36,590 bases of DNA, taken from the IMG/VR virus record IMGVR_UViG_3300035670_000690, positions 1 to 36,590 of that record; one strand, given 5' to 3'. Both the position numbers and the translations under genes were made by a program. The DNA comes from a virus. The stretch's first letter is position 1. Each line of letters starts with the position of its first letter. The notes beneath the pieces were generated by a model that saw nothing but the letters and a program-made list of their open reading frames with translations, had not been told where the DNA came from and did no database searches. Below are positions 6,700 through 12,579 of the stretch, piece by piece.

Positions 6700-6935
6700 A
6701 TATCGAACGTCTCCTCGACTCGCCCCTTTTCCTGCGGGCCGAACTTCCGGTTCGCAAGATCGCGGTCCGGGTGCGAAGCCCAACCGCCCCCACGTAAACG
6801 GACGCCGCCTTGCCAGCGGATCACCCGCTTGGCCGGGCGACCCTCGTGCTCAATCTCATCGGGTGCTTTGCCGAACGGGAAGTCAAGGTCGAACTCTCCG
6901 CCCTGCTCGTCGGTGTACTTGAACGAATACAACAT
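6696..6935 (-). CDS. FmdB-like small protein lacking the zinc-ribbon cysteines
   Basis: A 79-residue protein beginning MLYSFKYTDEQGGEFD. The spacing of Y-x-F/Y-x-Y, GGEFDLDFPFGKAP and GRPAKRVI follows the layout of FmdB-type regulatory zinc ribbons found in many phages, but it contains no cysteine at all. The metal site would therefore be lost. The resemblance is by eye and modest. The C-terminal half (WASHPDRDLANRKFGPQEKG) is polar. The start is either the ATG at 6935 or a GTG three bases earlier, in a GTGATG that overlaps the preceding stop. The stop overlaps the next start in ATGA. Function unknown. Confidence 0.7.
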   Translation of the reverse strand: MLYSFKYTDEQGGEFDLDFPFGKAPDEIEHEGRPAKRVIRWQGGVRLRGGGWASHPDRDLANRKFGPQEKGRVEETFDI

Positions 6936-7177
6936 CACTTGGCCGCCCGCGCCAAACGTCGCGCAAGTTCTTGCTCAGCAAGCGTCTGCAAAACATCGAC
7001 ACCCATACGTAGCTGGTTGCGACACGGGTGCTCCCAAATCTCCCCGTCGATCATGATTGTGTCCAGGAACGCGGTCGTAATCATCAGGTTCGGGTGCGAC
7101 TTCGGTGAACGCCAGCGACGCGAATCCGGGCACTTGTCTTTCGGTAGGAAACGCCAGCCTGAAACCTTCGTCTCCAT
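6935..7177 (-). CDS. Hypothetical protein, 80 residues
   Basis: A small basic protein without a recognised family. The N-terminal half is rich in Lys, Arg, Pro and Ser (KDKCPDSRRWRSPKSHPN). The second half looks globular, then helical (QLRMGVDVLQTLAEQELARR). Two cysteines occur (CPDS and PCRN), not in a ribbon pattern. It starts at ATG 7177, or at the GTG 3 bp upstream, in a GTGATG overlapping the previous stop. The same arrangement ends the gene. It sits in the five-gene leftward unit 7596-5952 that ends with the RusA-like resolvase, so an early role is likely. Confidence 0.72.
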   Translation of the reverse strand: METKVSGWRFLPKDKCPDSRRWRSPKSHPNLMITTAFLDTIMIDGEIWEHPCRNQLRMGVDVLQTLAEQELARRLARAAK

Positions 7178-7596
7178 CACGACACCTCCGTGATGCGGCC
7201 CTTGTGGGTTATCGTCTTCGTCGTCTTAGTGTCCGGGATGATGAGAGATGAAGCAGGTTTGCGACCCTCCAGCAGCGGCTGGTCGGCTGCGAGAAGCCCG
7301 GCGCCACGCAGAAGCGTCTCGAGAAGGCTGATGAGTTTCTGATTGTTCGTGCGGTCCGCTGCATAGATCACACCATCGAGCACCCCCGCAATCGCGCTGA
7401 ACGCACCGGTGCTGATAGCCACCTGGTTGCGCAGCAGAAGGTTCTCGGTTGACAGCTCGTTGATGGCGAGAGCAGCAGCCTCGTTCGACTCTTCGCACGT
7501 GCGCGCCACCTCAACGATTTCAAGAAGCCGCTCCGTCGAGAGCCATTGGTCGTCGATATCGGAGACATCGGGTTGGGGGTTGGTCTGGTTGGTCAT
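7177..7596 (-). CDS. Hypothetical helical protein, first gene of the RusA unit
   Basis: A 139-residue protein that appears mostly alpha-helical from residue 15 to 105 (STERLLEIVEVARTCEESNE, then LLLRNQVAIST, then LISLLETLLRGAG). It has an acidic N-terminus and a basic C-terminal tail (TKTTKTITHKGRIT). No family is recognised. It is the promoter-proximal gene of the leftward unit 7596-5952 and is followed by GTGATG coupling to the next gene. A terminator lies upstream at 7651-7685, so the unit needs its own promoter in 7597-7650. None is clear there, and no strong ribosome site precedes the ATG. Confidence 0.72.
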   Translation of the reverse strand: MTNQTNPQPDVSDIDDQWLSTERLLEIVEVARTCEESNEAAALAINELSTENLLLRNQVAISTGAFSAIAGVLDGVIYAADRTNNQKLISLLETLLRGAGLLAADQPLLEGRKPASSLIIPDTKTTKTITHKGRITEVS

Positions 7597-7650
7597 GCCG
7601 ATAACCGTCCGAGGGAAACGGCGCGAAGCAAGTTCGATTCCGGGCAGCAG

Positions 7651-7685
7651 AAACCCCCGTTCGCCGCCTAAGCAAACGGGGGTTT
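7651..7685. terminator. Terminator downstream of the winged-helix gene
   Basis: An 11 bp perfect stem AAACCCCCGTT/AACGGGGGTTT (7651-7661 with 7675-7685) has a 13 nt loop and begins 2 bp after the stop of the leftward winged-helix gene. The T tract is short (TTT on either side), so termination may be partial. Confidence 0.75.
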
Positions 7686-7687
7686 GA

Positions 7688-7975
7688 CTACTTGACCGGC
7701 TTGGACGGCAAGTTCGCGATGTGCTCTGCGAGAGCCTCGGCTCGCTCGCGGTCTACGGAAACGGAATACTTACCGCCTCGCCGGCCGCTTCGCTGCCACC
7801 TCGTCGAGATGACCTCGGTCCGCTCGAGTTCCGACAGCGCTCTCGAAGTGGAGCGGCGCGAAATCTGAGAACGTTTTGAAAGCCTCTCGATGTTGATGTC
7901 GGAGAGATCCTCGTCCCGCATCGCAATCAAGGTTTCAAGAAGTCTGATTACAGAAGGGATGTTTGAAACCATCAT
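7688..7975 (-). CDS. Winged-helix DNA-binding protein
   Basis: A 95-residue protein whose middle reads as a winged helix-turn-helix. A helix (VIRLLETLIAMRD) is followed by LSDINIERLSKRSQISRRST, then SRALSELERTEVI as recognition helix, and a basic wing (RWQRSGRRGGKYSVSV). This resembles MarR/PadR-type or replication-associated winged helices. It probably controls phage transcription or assists replication, which cannot be told apart here. ATG 7975 is chosen over an upstream GTG because GGAGG lies 8 nt upstream and the ATG overlaps the stop of the preceding small membrane gene in TAATG. No typical CI-like repressor is seen elsewhere, so this is one candidate for the lysogeny or early-gene regulator. 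Confidence 0.78.
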   Translation of the reverse strand: MMVSNIPSVIRLLETLIAMRDEDLSDINIERLSKRSQISRRSTSRALSELERTEVISTRWQRSGRRGGKYSVSVDRERAEALAEHIANLPSKPVK

Positions 7976-8145
7976 TACCACCCCCTCCGCCGTTTACGGC
8001 GAACTCGGAACCCCGACTCGAAGCCCCCAATAAGCAAACAAAGCAACACGACATAGATACCGAACCCGCAACTGAGGATGATCATCCACAGTTCCGGCTC
8101 TGTCCTGCCATCAAGCCAGGCGTTCAACCAGCCGACCGGGTTCAC
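7975..8145 (-). CDS. Small single-pass membrane protein (56 residues)
   Basis: This short gene is supported by its setting and content. It starts with GTG at 8145, overlapping the previous stop as GTGA. It ends with TAA overlapping the next ATG as TAATG. The product has one hydrophobic segment at about residues 20-42 (WMIILSCGFGIYVVLLCLL) and a strongly basic end (RVRRKRRRGW), which would stay in the cytoplasm by the positive-inside rule. No family is recognised. It could anchor something at the membrane or act in exclusion. Tight coupling on both sides argues that it is translated. Confidence 0.68.
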   Translation of the reverse strand: MNPVGWLNAWLDGRTEPELWMIILSCGFGIYVVLLCLLIGGFESGFRVRRKRRRGW

Positions 8146-8345
8146 AGGACCCCGTACTCGTGGATCTGCGAGTCCACGTAGATGGCGAAGGTGGTGATCG
8201 TTGCGGCCATGTGCTCATCAAGAGTCGCTTGCGACTCTTTACGCGACATCTCGTTTAGCTTGTCCATACCAATCTCGTACATCGCCAAACGGCGCACCAT
8301 GTTGTGCAGCCGGTTGAGCGCATCCTCGGTCTTGGTCGTCTTCAT
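8142..8345 (-). CDS. Hypothetical helical protein, 67 residues
   Basis: A small, probably all-helical protein (DALNRLHNMVRRLAMYEIGM, then KLNEMSRKESQATLDEHMAA). No family is recognised. The start ATG overlaps the upstream stop in ATGA, preceded by AAGGAG about 9 nt before. The end overlaps the next gene in GTGA. It belongs to the leftward unit running from the Sak4-like ATPase (9426) to the winged-helix gene (7688). Confidence 0.75.
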   Translation of the reverse strand: MKTTKTEDALNRLHNMVRRLAMYEIGMDKLNEMSRKESQATLDEHMAATITTFAIYVDSQIHEYGVL

Positions 8346-8497
8346 GACGCCAACTCCTTGGTCTTGACAGCAAACACGTCAGTTGCGTTGGCAAGAGCCA
8401 TGTTTGCTCCTTGGTACAGGGAGCGCTTCTTCAGTCCAGGTACGTCGGCTGATTTGGCAAGAGCCATATTTGCTCCGCGAGATGGAGAACGTTTCAT
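8342..8497 (-). CDS. 51-residue protein built from a tandem 22-residue duplication
   Basis: This short gene starts at ATG 8497, with GAGGAGG 7-8 nt upstream and an ATGA overlap with the Sak4-like gene, and ends in an ATGA overlap with the next gene. The protein contains two copies of a 22-residue unit, KRSPSRGANMALAKSADV and KRSLYQGANMALANATDV. The DNA copies at 8441-8476 and 8375-8410 match at 30 of 36 positions. Its last residues (DVFAVKTKELAS) echo the end of the Sak4-like protein (DVFAVASEEVAS), probably because both encode the ribosome site for the next gene. No family is recognised. A small partner or regulator of the recombinase is a guess. Confidence 0.7.
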   Translation of the reverse strand: MKRSPSRGANMALAKSADVPGLKKRSLYQGANMALANATDVFAVKTKELAS

Positions 8498-9426
8498 GAC
8501 GCCACCTCCTCTGATGCAACGGCGAACACATCGACATCGACAAGCGCGTTAGGCACACGTGCGAGCAGCGCGTCAAGATCGTTCTGGGCGATCTGGTCCC
8601 CGGAGACCTGGGCCTCAGACCAGAGGTGGGCAGCCTGGGACTTCGCATCTTTCGCGTCCCAACCTTTCTCGATGAACGCGTTGTACAGACGCACCTTCGC
8701 CGTTTTCACCGGGACGGTGGCAGTGTCGCCCTCGCCGAGCCAAGTGATGAACGTGGCAATCAGGTTCGGCAGATCCGAACTTGGGACGAACGACGTTGTC
8801 TCAAGTGCAGCGCAGCGAGTCTTGGAGATGCCGACCGAGTGGTCGCGGTCAAGGTCAAGCACGAGCGTGAACTCGTATTCGAGACCGTCGCGCTGGACGG
8901 GAGCCTGACCAACTTTGCGCGGCACGCTCTTCCCGTTGACAGTCTCGACGGCGTAGGCCGTCTTGCTGCGAAGGGTCACGATGACGTGGCCCGGATACGA
9001 GAGAATCTTTTCAACCATCTTGTTCTGAATCGGTGTGGCGGTCTTCCACCCGTTCGCGAACTTGTTCCCGGTTGTCGCATCGACCTGCTCCAAGATGCCG
9101 CCCTCGCCTGACCAGAAGTGAGACAGCGAGTCGATGATGAGCACCTTGAACCCTGCGCCTGCAGCGGCGTCAATCGCATCGCACAAGTTGCGTGGGTCAT
9201 ACGGTGGTGTGAAGTCGACGGTCTGGAAACCGGGGAACCGATCCGAGTACAGCGAAGCGCTGCCCCGTTCGGTGTCGATTACCGCGACGTCTTCGAGGGA
9301 ACCGACGAGCGCCTTTGCAAACTGCAGAGCGTTCGTGGTTTTGCCCGAACCTGCCGGGCCACTGATTGCAACACGGGCACGCATCTGCTGCTTGGTTGCT
9401 TTCTGGAATGTGTATTGCTTGGACAT
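8494..9426 (-). CDS. Sak4-like RecA-fold ATPase (phage recombination)
   Basis: A 310-residue ATPase has Walker A GPAGSGKTT at 23-31, a DTERGSA segment at 51-57 and Walker B VLIIDS ending at D99. Residues 1-220 match the RecA-like core of phage AAA_24/Sak4 proteins. These work with single-strand annealing or single-strand binding proteins in phage recombination and replication. The C-terminal 90 residues (PVKTAKVRLYNAFIEKGWDA onward) form a helical tail that may bind DNA or partners. ATG 9426 is chosen because AGGAGG lies 5 nt upstream. It is the first gene of a leftward unit (8342, 8142, 7975, 7688 follow), joined by overlapping start and stop codons. No separate annealing protein or SSB is recognised nearby. 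Confidence 0.88.
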   Translation of the reverse strand: MSKQYTFQKATKQQMRARVAISGPAGSGKTTNALQFAKALVGSLEDVAVIDTERGSASLYSDRFPGFQTVDFTPPYDPRNLCDAIDAAAGAGFKVLIIDSLSHFWSGEGGILEQVDATTGNKFANGWKTATPIQNKMVEKILSYPGHVIVTLRSKTAYAVETVNGKSVPRKVGQAPVQRDGLEYEFTLVLDLDRDHSVGISKTRCAALETTSFVPSSDLPNLIATFITWLGEGDTATVPVKTAKVRLYNAFIEKGWDAKDAKSQAAHLWSEAQVSGDQIAQNDLDALLARVPNALVDVDVFAVASEEVAS

Positions 9427-9471
9427 GTGTACCTCCTGAGGTTTGTGATCCACCAGAAACTGTCCATCTCT

Positions 9472-9486
9472 GGCTTGCTATGACAC
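9472..9486 (-). promoter_or_regulatory. Shared 15 bp motif before the Sak4-like gene
   Basis: On the - strand this reads GTGTCATAGCAAGCC, 45 bp before the Sak4-like start. It differs by one base from the copy at 2253-2267 upstream of xis. A common operator or promoter element for the leftward early genes is the simplest reading. The surrounding gap 9427-9542 holds nothing else recognisable. Confidence 0.4.
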
Positions 9487-9542
9487 AGTCCGCGCCCCGG
9501 CCCCAAATGCAACCCCTTTTGTCAGGCCCCGCCCGCATTGGC

Positions 9543-9734
9543 ATGAGCACCAACGTTCGAGACATCATCATCCGCGCCGCCAAGACCGCCCTCCAGGCGG
9601 GTCTCTCAGTAGTAGTCGCCGCCGGCACCGGCTACATCGACATCCAAGTATGGAAAGTCGCCGGGATAGCTGCTGGCGCAGCCTTCTTTTCGGCCCTCCA
9701 AAACGCCCTAACCACCGCCGTACGCGGGGAGTAA
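9543..9734 (+). CDS. Small membrane protein, possible holin
   Basis: A 63-residue protein has a basic amphipathic start (STNVRDIIIRAAKTALQAG) and two hydrophobic segments, about 20-32 (SVVVAAGTGYIDI) and 36-55 (WKVAGIAAGAAFFSALQNAL), ending in VRGE. The layout (RAAKTALQ, short TM, turn with ID, second TM) resembles r1t-type holins of phages of Gram-positive bacteria, as far as can be judged by eye. The location among early genes, far from the endolysin at 33864, is unusual for a holin. An alternative is a small membrane exclusion protein. The ATG at 9543 is preferred; an in-frame ATG at 9480 would add an unlikely Pro-rich lead. Confidence 0.6.
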   Translation: MSTNVRDIIIRAAKTALQAGLSVVVAAGTGYIDIQVWKVAGIAAGAAFFSALQNALTTAVRGE

Positions 9735-9863
9735 CGGGACCTGGCATTATTTCCGCCAGCCGACCGGAAAACCAGCCATGAGCGGGGATTGCGAGGAAAC
9801 ATCAAATCGGCACAATTCCTTGTGGCGTAAAGCTTTCAGGTCTTTTAAAAACTGGCAAGCGAC

Positions 9864-9904
9864 GCGCAAAAATGCGCACTACCCAATAGGTAGCGCAGGA
9901 GGAG
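9864..9904 (+). promoter_or_regulatory. Two competing hairpins ahead of a ribosome site
   Basis: Hairpin 1 pairs GCGCA (9864-9868) with TGCGC (9873-9877) over an AAAA loop. Hairpin 2 uses the same TGCG (9873-9876) plus CTACC (9879-9883), loop CAATA, then GGTAG and CGCA (9889-9897). It ends at the first base of the ribosome site AGGAGGAG (9897-9904) for the gene at 9907. The two are mutually exclusive, as in attenuators or translational switches. No ligand or leader peptide is evident. The rest of the gap 9735-9906 holds nothing recognisable. Confidence 0.45.
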
Positions 9905-9906
9905 CC

Positions 9907-10320
9907 ATGGGAGAAATCGCAACACAACAGCCAATGCACACACTCCAAGCAGAAGGAGGGGCGATCTATGCCTTCTGCTCAGACCTGTGCTACGAGAACT
10001 ACATGGGTCGAGTCGACCAGGAAGCTGACTACGTTGGCATTAAACCGCCGTGGTACGAGTGCATCGCCTGCTACTGGTGCGGCAAGGTAGTCCACGACGT
10101 AGCCGACTGCTTCCGCCACGGACCAAGCTGCCCGCAGATGGACTGGAAAATGACGTACCAGGCGAACGTCGTCCTCTACGCCCTGTCCCAGCTCGTCCAA
10201 GGCGAGATCCCCGAAGGGTTGGTTGAAGACTGTGAACATCTCGCCACGAACATGTCGCCCGACGTCGACGGTCGCATCATTGCCCGCTCTTGCTACATCG
10301 GATGGAAGATGTTCGAGTAA
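9907..10320 (+). CDS. Cysteine-rich, possible zinc-binding protein
   Basis: A 137-residue protein has cysteine pairs FCSDLC (C24, C28) and CIACYWC (C52, C55, C58), with further cysteines at 68 and 75. FCSxxC followed by CxxC suggests a treble-clef or TRASH-like zinc site, inferred from cysteine spacing alone. The C-terminal half is helical (QANVVLYALSQLVQGEIPEG). ATG 9907 is chosen because AGGAGGAG ends 2 nt upstream; the longer frame from 9778 lacks any signal. Competing hairpins precede the ribosome site. A bidirectional terminator follows within 10 bp. No known family is recognised. Confidence 0.78.
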   Translation: MGEIATQQPMHTLQAEGGAIYAFCSDLCYENYMGRVDQEADYVGIKPPWYECIACYWCGKVVHDVADCFRHGPSCPQMDWKMTYQANVVLYALSQLVQGEIPEGLVEDCEHLATNMSPDVDGRIIARSCYIGWKMFE

Positions 10321-10326
10321 CGAAAA

Positions 10327-10355
10327 CCTCCCCGGTGCATTGAGCACCAGGGAGG
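10327..10355. terminator. Bidirectional terminator between convergent genes
   Basis: The stem CCTCCC-GGTGC / GCACC-GGGAGG (10327-10338 with 10344-10355, one mismatch) has loop ATTGA. On the - strand it is followed by TTTTCGTT and on the + strand by GTTTCGTTT slightly further on. It separates the stops at 10320 (+) and 10373 (-). Confidence 0.85.
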
Positions 10356-10372
10356 CCAGCGTTTCGTTTACT

Positions 10373-10765
10373 TCAGGCTGAGATCATGTCCCACACGGAA
10401 CGATCTCGGAACATCCACAAGTCGGCTTCGCCGACACAGATTGGGCATTCCGGTCCGTGACCGAGGTCGTCGATTAGATCGACGCACTCGTCAAACATGT
10501 TCAGGTCCGCGCCATTCGCGAGACAAGCAAACCTCAAAGACATGTCTTCGAAGACTTGCTTGGCCTCGTGAAGCCTGGGCGCATCGTCGGGTAGACCGCC
10601 GTTGCGCTCATGCCAAGTGATGCAGTGCACCATTGCTCTCGCGGCCAACGCCACTCGAACGAAGGTTCCCAGCTGTGCTGGTAAACCTTTCATCCACGTG
10701 CGCCGGTATTCAGCCGACTGTTCACATTCATCGAGAATGTCGTCGATGTCATTTCTGTTTCTCAT
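10373..10765 (-). CDS. Hypothetical protein, 130 residues
   Basis: A mostly helical, acidic protein (RNDIDDILDECEQSAEYRRT, then VALAARAMVHCITWHERNGG), with a CPIC pair near the C-terminus (GHGPECPICVGEADLW) that could bind metal with other residues. No family is recognised. ATG 10765 is chosen over the longer frame: the upstream extension is not protein-like, and AAGGAAA lies 12 nt before this ATG. It ends at the bidirectional terminator 10327-10355. Confidence 0.7.
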   Translation of the reverse strand: MRNRNDIDDILDECEQSAEYRRTWMKGLPAQLGTFVRVALAARAMVHCITWHERNGGLPDDAPRLHEAKQVFEDMSLRFACLANGADLNMFDECVDLIDDLGHGPECPICVGEADLWMFRDRSVWDMISA

Positions 10766-10788
10766 GTTGCTGTTGTTTCCTTTGTGAT

Positions 10789-10807
10789 GCTGGCTTCCTA
10801 AGCCAGC
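10789..10807. other. Perfect inverted repeat upstream of the 130-residue gene
   Basis: GCTGGCTT/AAGCCAGC, 8 bp arms around CCT, lies 24 bp before the leftward start at 10765. With only three loop bases it could be an operator for a dimeric protein or a hairpin in the 5' leader. There is no T tract, so a terminator is less likely. The rest of 10766-10858 holds nothing recognised. Confidence 0.45.
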
Positions 10808-10840
10808 GAGAAACACCGTCCGCGCGGAAACTTGAAAAGC

Positions 10841-10894
10841 AAGGGATACAAAAACAAAGAGGCCGGGGCGGCCATTGCCAACCACCCCGACCTC
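10841..10894 (-). terminator. Rho-independent terminator after the RepA-like helicase gene
   Basis: On the - strand a stem GAGG-x-CGGGG (from CCCCG at 10885-10889 and CCTC at 10891-10894, pairing with 10859-10868) is followed by TTTGTTTTTG (10858 down to 10849). It begins 12 bp after the stop at 10907 and has the form of a strong intrinsic terminator for the leftward helicase transcript. Confidence 0.85.
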
Positions 10895-10906
10895 CGATTG
10901 TTTGCG

Positions 10907-12013
10907 TCAGAACGGGTCTGCTACAACCCCTGACGCGACCTGCACTGCGCCGACCGCTTGATCATCTTCCGCTTCCCGATAAGGCTTCACGTGCTCAATC
11001 TTTTGACCCTTCGGCCATTTGATGTAGCCCTCATCGCGCAACGCAACGAGCGCAGCATCGACGACGACCCGCTTAGGTTTACCGCCCTGCTTCCCGACCG
11101 GGGCTTCACGGGCCTGTCGCCAGGACACCGGCTGATTCATCTGCTGCAGCCACTCGGACAACTTCTGCATCGTCCACGTGAAACGGGGGGCTTCCTTCGC
11201 CGACTCCGGTTCCGGTTGCACGATTGAGAAGTTGATGGTGCCGTCCTCGTTGTTCGACATCGACACCTCGCACGCGATCATCCCGTGCTTACGCCAACCG
11301 AAACGACACTTCTTCGTCCACAACTTGAACCGCCCCTCCTCTTCGCGAGACGGTGCGCTAATCACGTCAAGGTAATAGGCGGCACCGTTCACGGCTGCGC
11401 GTTTGCGCTGCGAACCGATCTGGAAGTCGACGGTGCGTCCACCCTGCTGGGGCTTTGGCACGTGGTCAATCAAGATCACCGCAGCGCCATGGTCGGCGAG
11501 GCAACGGGCAGCACCACGGAACCAGCGGGCCACCTCATCATCACTATTCGGGTTCACCCCATCGAGGGCCATACCCTCACCCGTCGAGTCGAACACTGCG
11601 ACCGCGGCGTTGCGACCATCGAGCCCGGCAAGCAGATGCTTCTCGGCAGCTGGGTTCCACTTCTCATGTGGCTGTACATAGATGAGGTACTGCAAGATTG
11701 CGGACCGTTCACAACCCAACTGTTCGAGACGCTGGATGCAAGCACCAGGGTGATCTTCGTAGTCGATGAGGACGGCACTGCGCTTTTGCTCAATCGCTTC
11801 CTTGATCGTCCAAAGAGCGACCCAGGTCTTGCCGCCGCCAGAATCCCCGAACAGGGCGTTGATACGACCCTCATAGAAAAGTCCGAACTCGCTGTTGACC
11901 ACCATGCACACTCCCGGGCGGGGTGGCGTGTAGCCCTTCTCGACAACCGCGGCAAGATCCACCGGTGTCCACGTCGAACCCATGCGACGCGTAATCTCAG
12001 TCGTCTCGTTCAT
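10907..12013 (-). CDS. RepA/DnaB-like replicative helicase ATPase
   Basis: A 368-residue AAA_25/RepA-type ATPase. Walker A is GDSGGGKT (56-63). VLIDYEDHPG (81-90) is typical of RepA-like helicases. Walker B is AVAVFDS (D142), and LIDHVPK (D183, H184) follows. Residues 280-345 look like a C-terminal winged helix (MQKLSEWLQQMNQPVSWRQA, then VVVDAALVALRDEGYIKW). It is the best candidate for the helicase that starts phage replication and loads host polymerase. No phage DNA polymerase or primase is recognised. It is translationally coupled to the small upstream gene by an ATGA overlap preceded by GAGGAGGTGGC. A strong terminator follows. Confidence 0.88.
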   Translation of the reverse strand: MNETTEITRRMGSTWTPVDLAAVVEKGYTPPRPGVCMVVNSEFGLFYEGRINALFGDSGGGKTWVALWTIKEAIEQKRSAVLIDYEDHPGACIQRLEQLGCERSAILQYLIYVQPHEKWNPAAEKHLLAGLDGRNAAVAVFDSTGEGMALDGVNPNSDDEVARWFRGAARCLADHGAAVILIDHVPKPQQGGRTVDFQIGSQRKRAAVNGAAYYLDVISAPSREEEGRFKLWTKKCRFGWRKHGMIACEVSMSNNEDGTINFSIVQPEPESAKEAPRFTWTMQKLSEWLQQMNQPVSWRQAREAPVGKQGGKPKRVVVDAALVALRDEGYIKWPKGQKIEHVKPYREAEDDQAVGAVQVASGVVADPF

Positions 12014-12348
12014 GAAGCCACCTCCTCGAGGGCGAGAACCGCCCAGAGAAAATGTTCACGGATCACCTTGATGGTGCGAGCCATCGAAGAGTCGGCAGTG
12101 CGAGGACCGCGCTTGCGGCGTTCAAACTCGATCGCACCGAGCCGCTCCAGAAGTTCAAGCGAATCGCGCAGCGCCTGCTCTGGATACTTCCAGGGCTCAC
12201 TGTCAGCAACGACGCTCGACATCAGCGGCAACGCGCGACCAATCAACGTCTCATCAGAGACGACCACCTCGCCACTCTCTTCTGCGAGAGAAGCGATAGC
12301 ACGAGCGAAAACGATTGTTCGCTCACCAATCTTTGGCAATGTATTCAT
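12010..12348 (-). CDS. Winged-helix-like partner of the helicase, possible replication initiator
   Basis: A 112-residue protein looks like a compact winged helix: IVFARAIASLAEESG, VVVSDETLIGRALPLM, ALRDSLELLERLGAIEFERRKR. It is followed by a helical end (IREHFLWAVLALEEVAS). Small winged-helix proteins upstream of RepA-like helicases often bind the origin or load the helicase, but that role is inferred from position. ATG 12348 is supported by AGGAGG 5 nt upstream. That ribosome site is itself inside a 7 bp hairpin at 12355-12372. The stop overlaps the helicase start (ATGA). Confidence 0.75.
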   Translation of the reverse strand: MNTLPKIGERTIVFARAIASLAEESGEVVVSDETLIGRALPLMSSVVADSEPWKYPEQALRDSLELLERLGAIEFERRKRGPRTADSSMARTIKVIREHFLWAVLALEEVAS

Positions 12349-12354
12349 TACAAC

Positions 12355-12372
12355 CTCCTGAGTTGTCAGGAG
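12355..12372 (-). promoter_or_regulatory. Hairpin that buries the ribosome site of the 112-residue gene
   Basis: On the - strand CTCCTGA (12372-12366) pairs with TCAGGAG (12361-12355) over CAAC. The second arm contains most of the ribosome site AGGAGG before ATG 12348. An alternative fold, ACAAC with GTTGT, would leave the site in the loop. This could let a protein or RNA control synthesis of the replication genes. Confidence 0.5.
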
Positions 12373-12538
12373 ATACAGTGCTGGCGATTTTCTCTGGCGC
12401 AATACTTGTTTTTCCCTTGCCTGGTAACGACAGAACCTCCCCAACCGTGAAGGCTGAGGAGGTTCCGCAGGAGAAGCCAACAGCAACGATGGCCACTACA
12501 AACCGTCCGCGCCACGCTGCACCGCGCAATAGTTCACA

Positions 12539-12560
12539 TTTCGGTTGCACAACACCGAAA
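12539..12560. promoter_or_regulatory. Inverted repeat, possible operator, before the sigma-like gene
   Basis: TTTCGGT (12539-12545) and ACCGAAA (12554-12560) form a 7 bp dyad with a further GTTG/CAAC inside. It lies 20 bp before the + strand start at 12580 and between divergent genes, so it could bind a dimeric regulator controlling either. No clear -10/-35 pair accompanies it in 12349-12579. Confidence 0.45.
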
Positions 12561-12579
12561 CGCCCGAACGGTCATCTAC

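Noticed and set aside
9543-9734. Firm assignment as the lysis holin
   Set aside because: It is far from the endolysin and on an early-region transcript; the coiled-coil membrane protein at 34465 is the better lysis partner.
11285-12361. 358-codon frame antisense to the helicase gene
   Set aside because: The helicase strand has clear Walker motifs. The antisense product is Arg/Ser/Thr-rich and lacks any motif.
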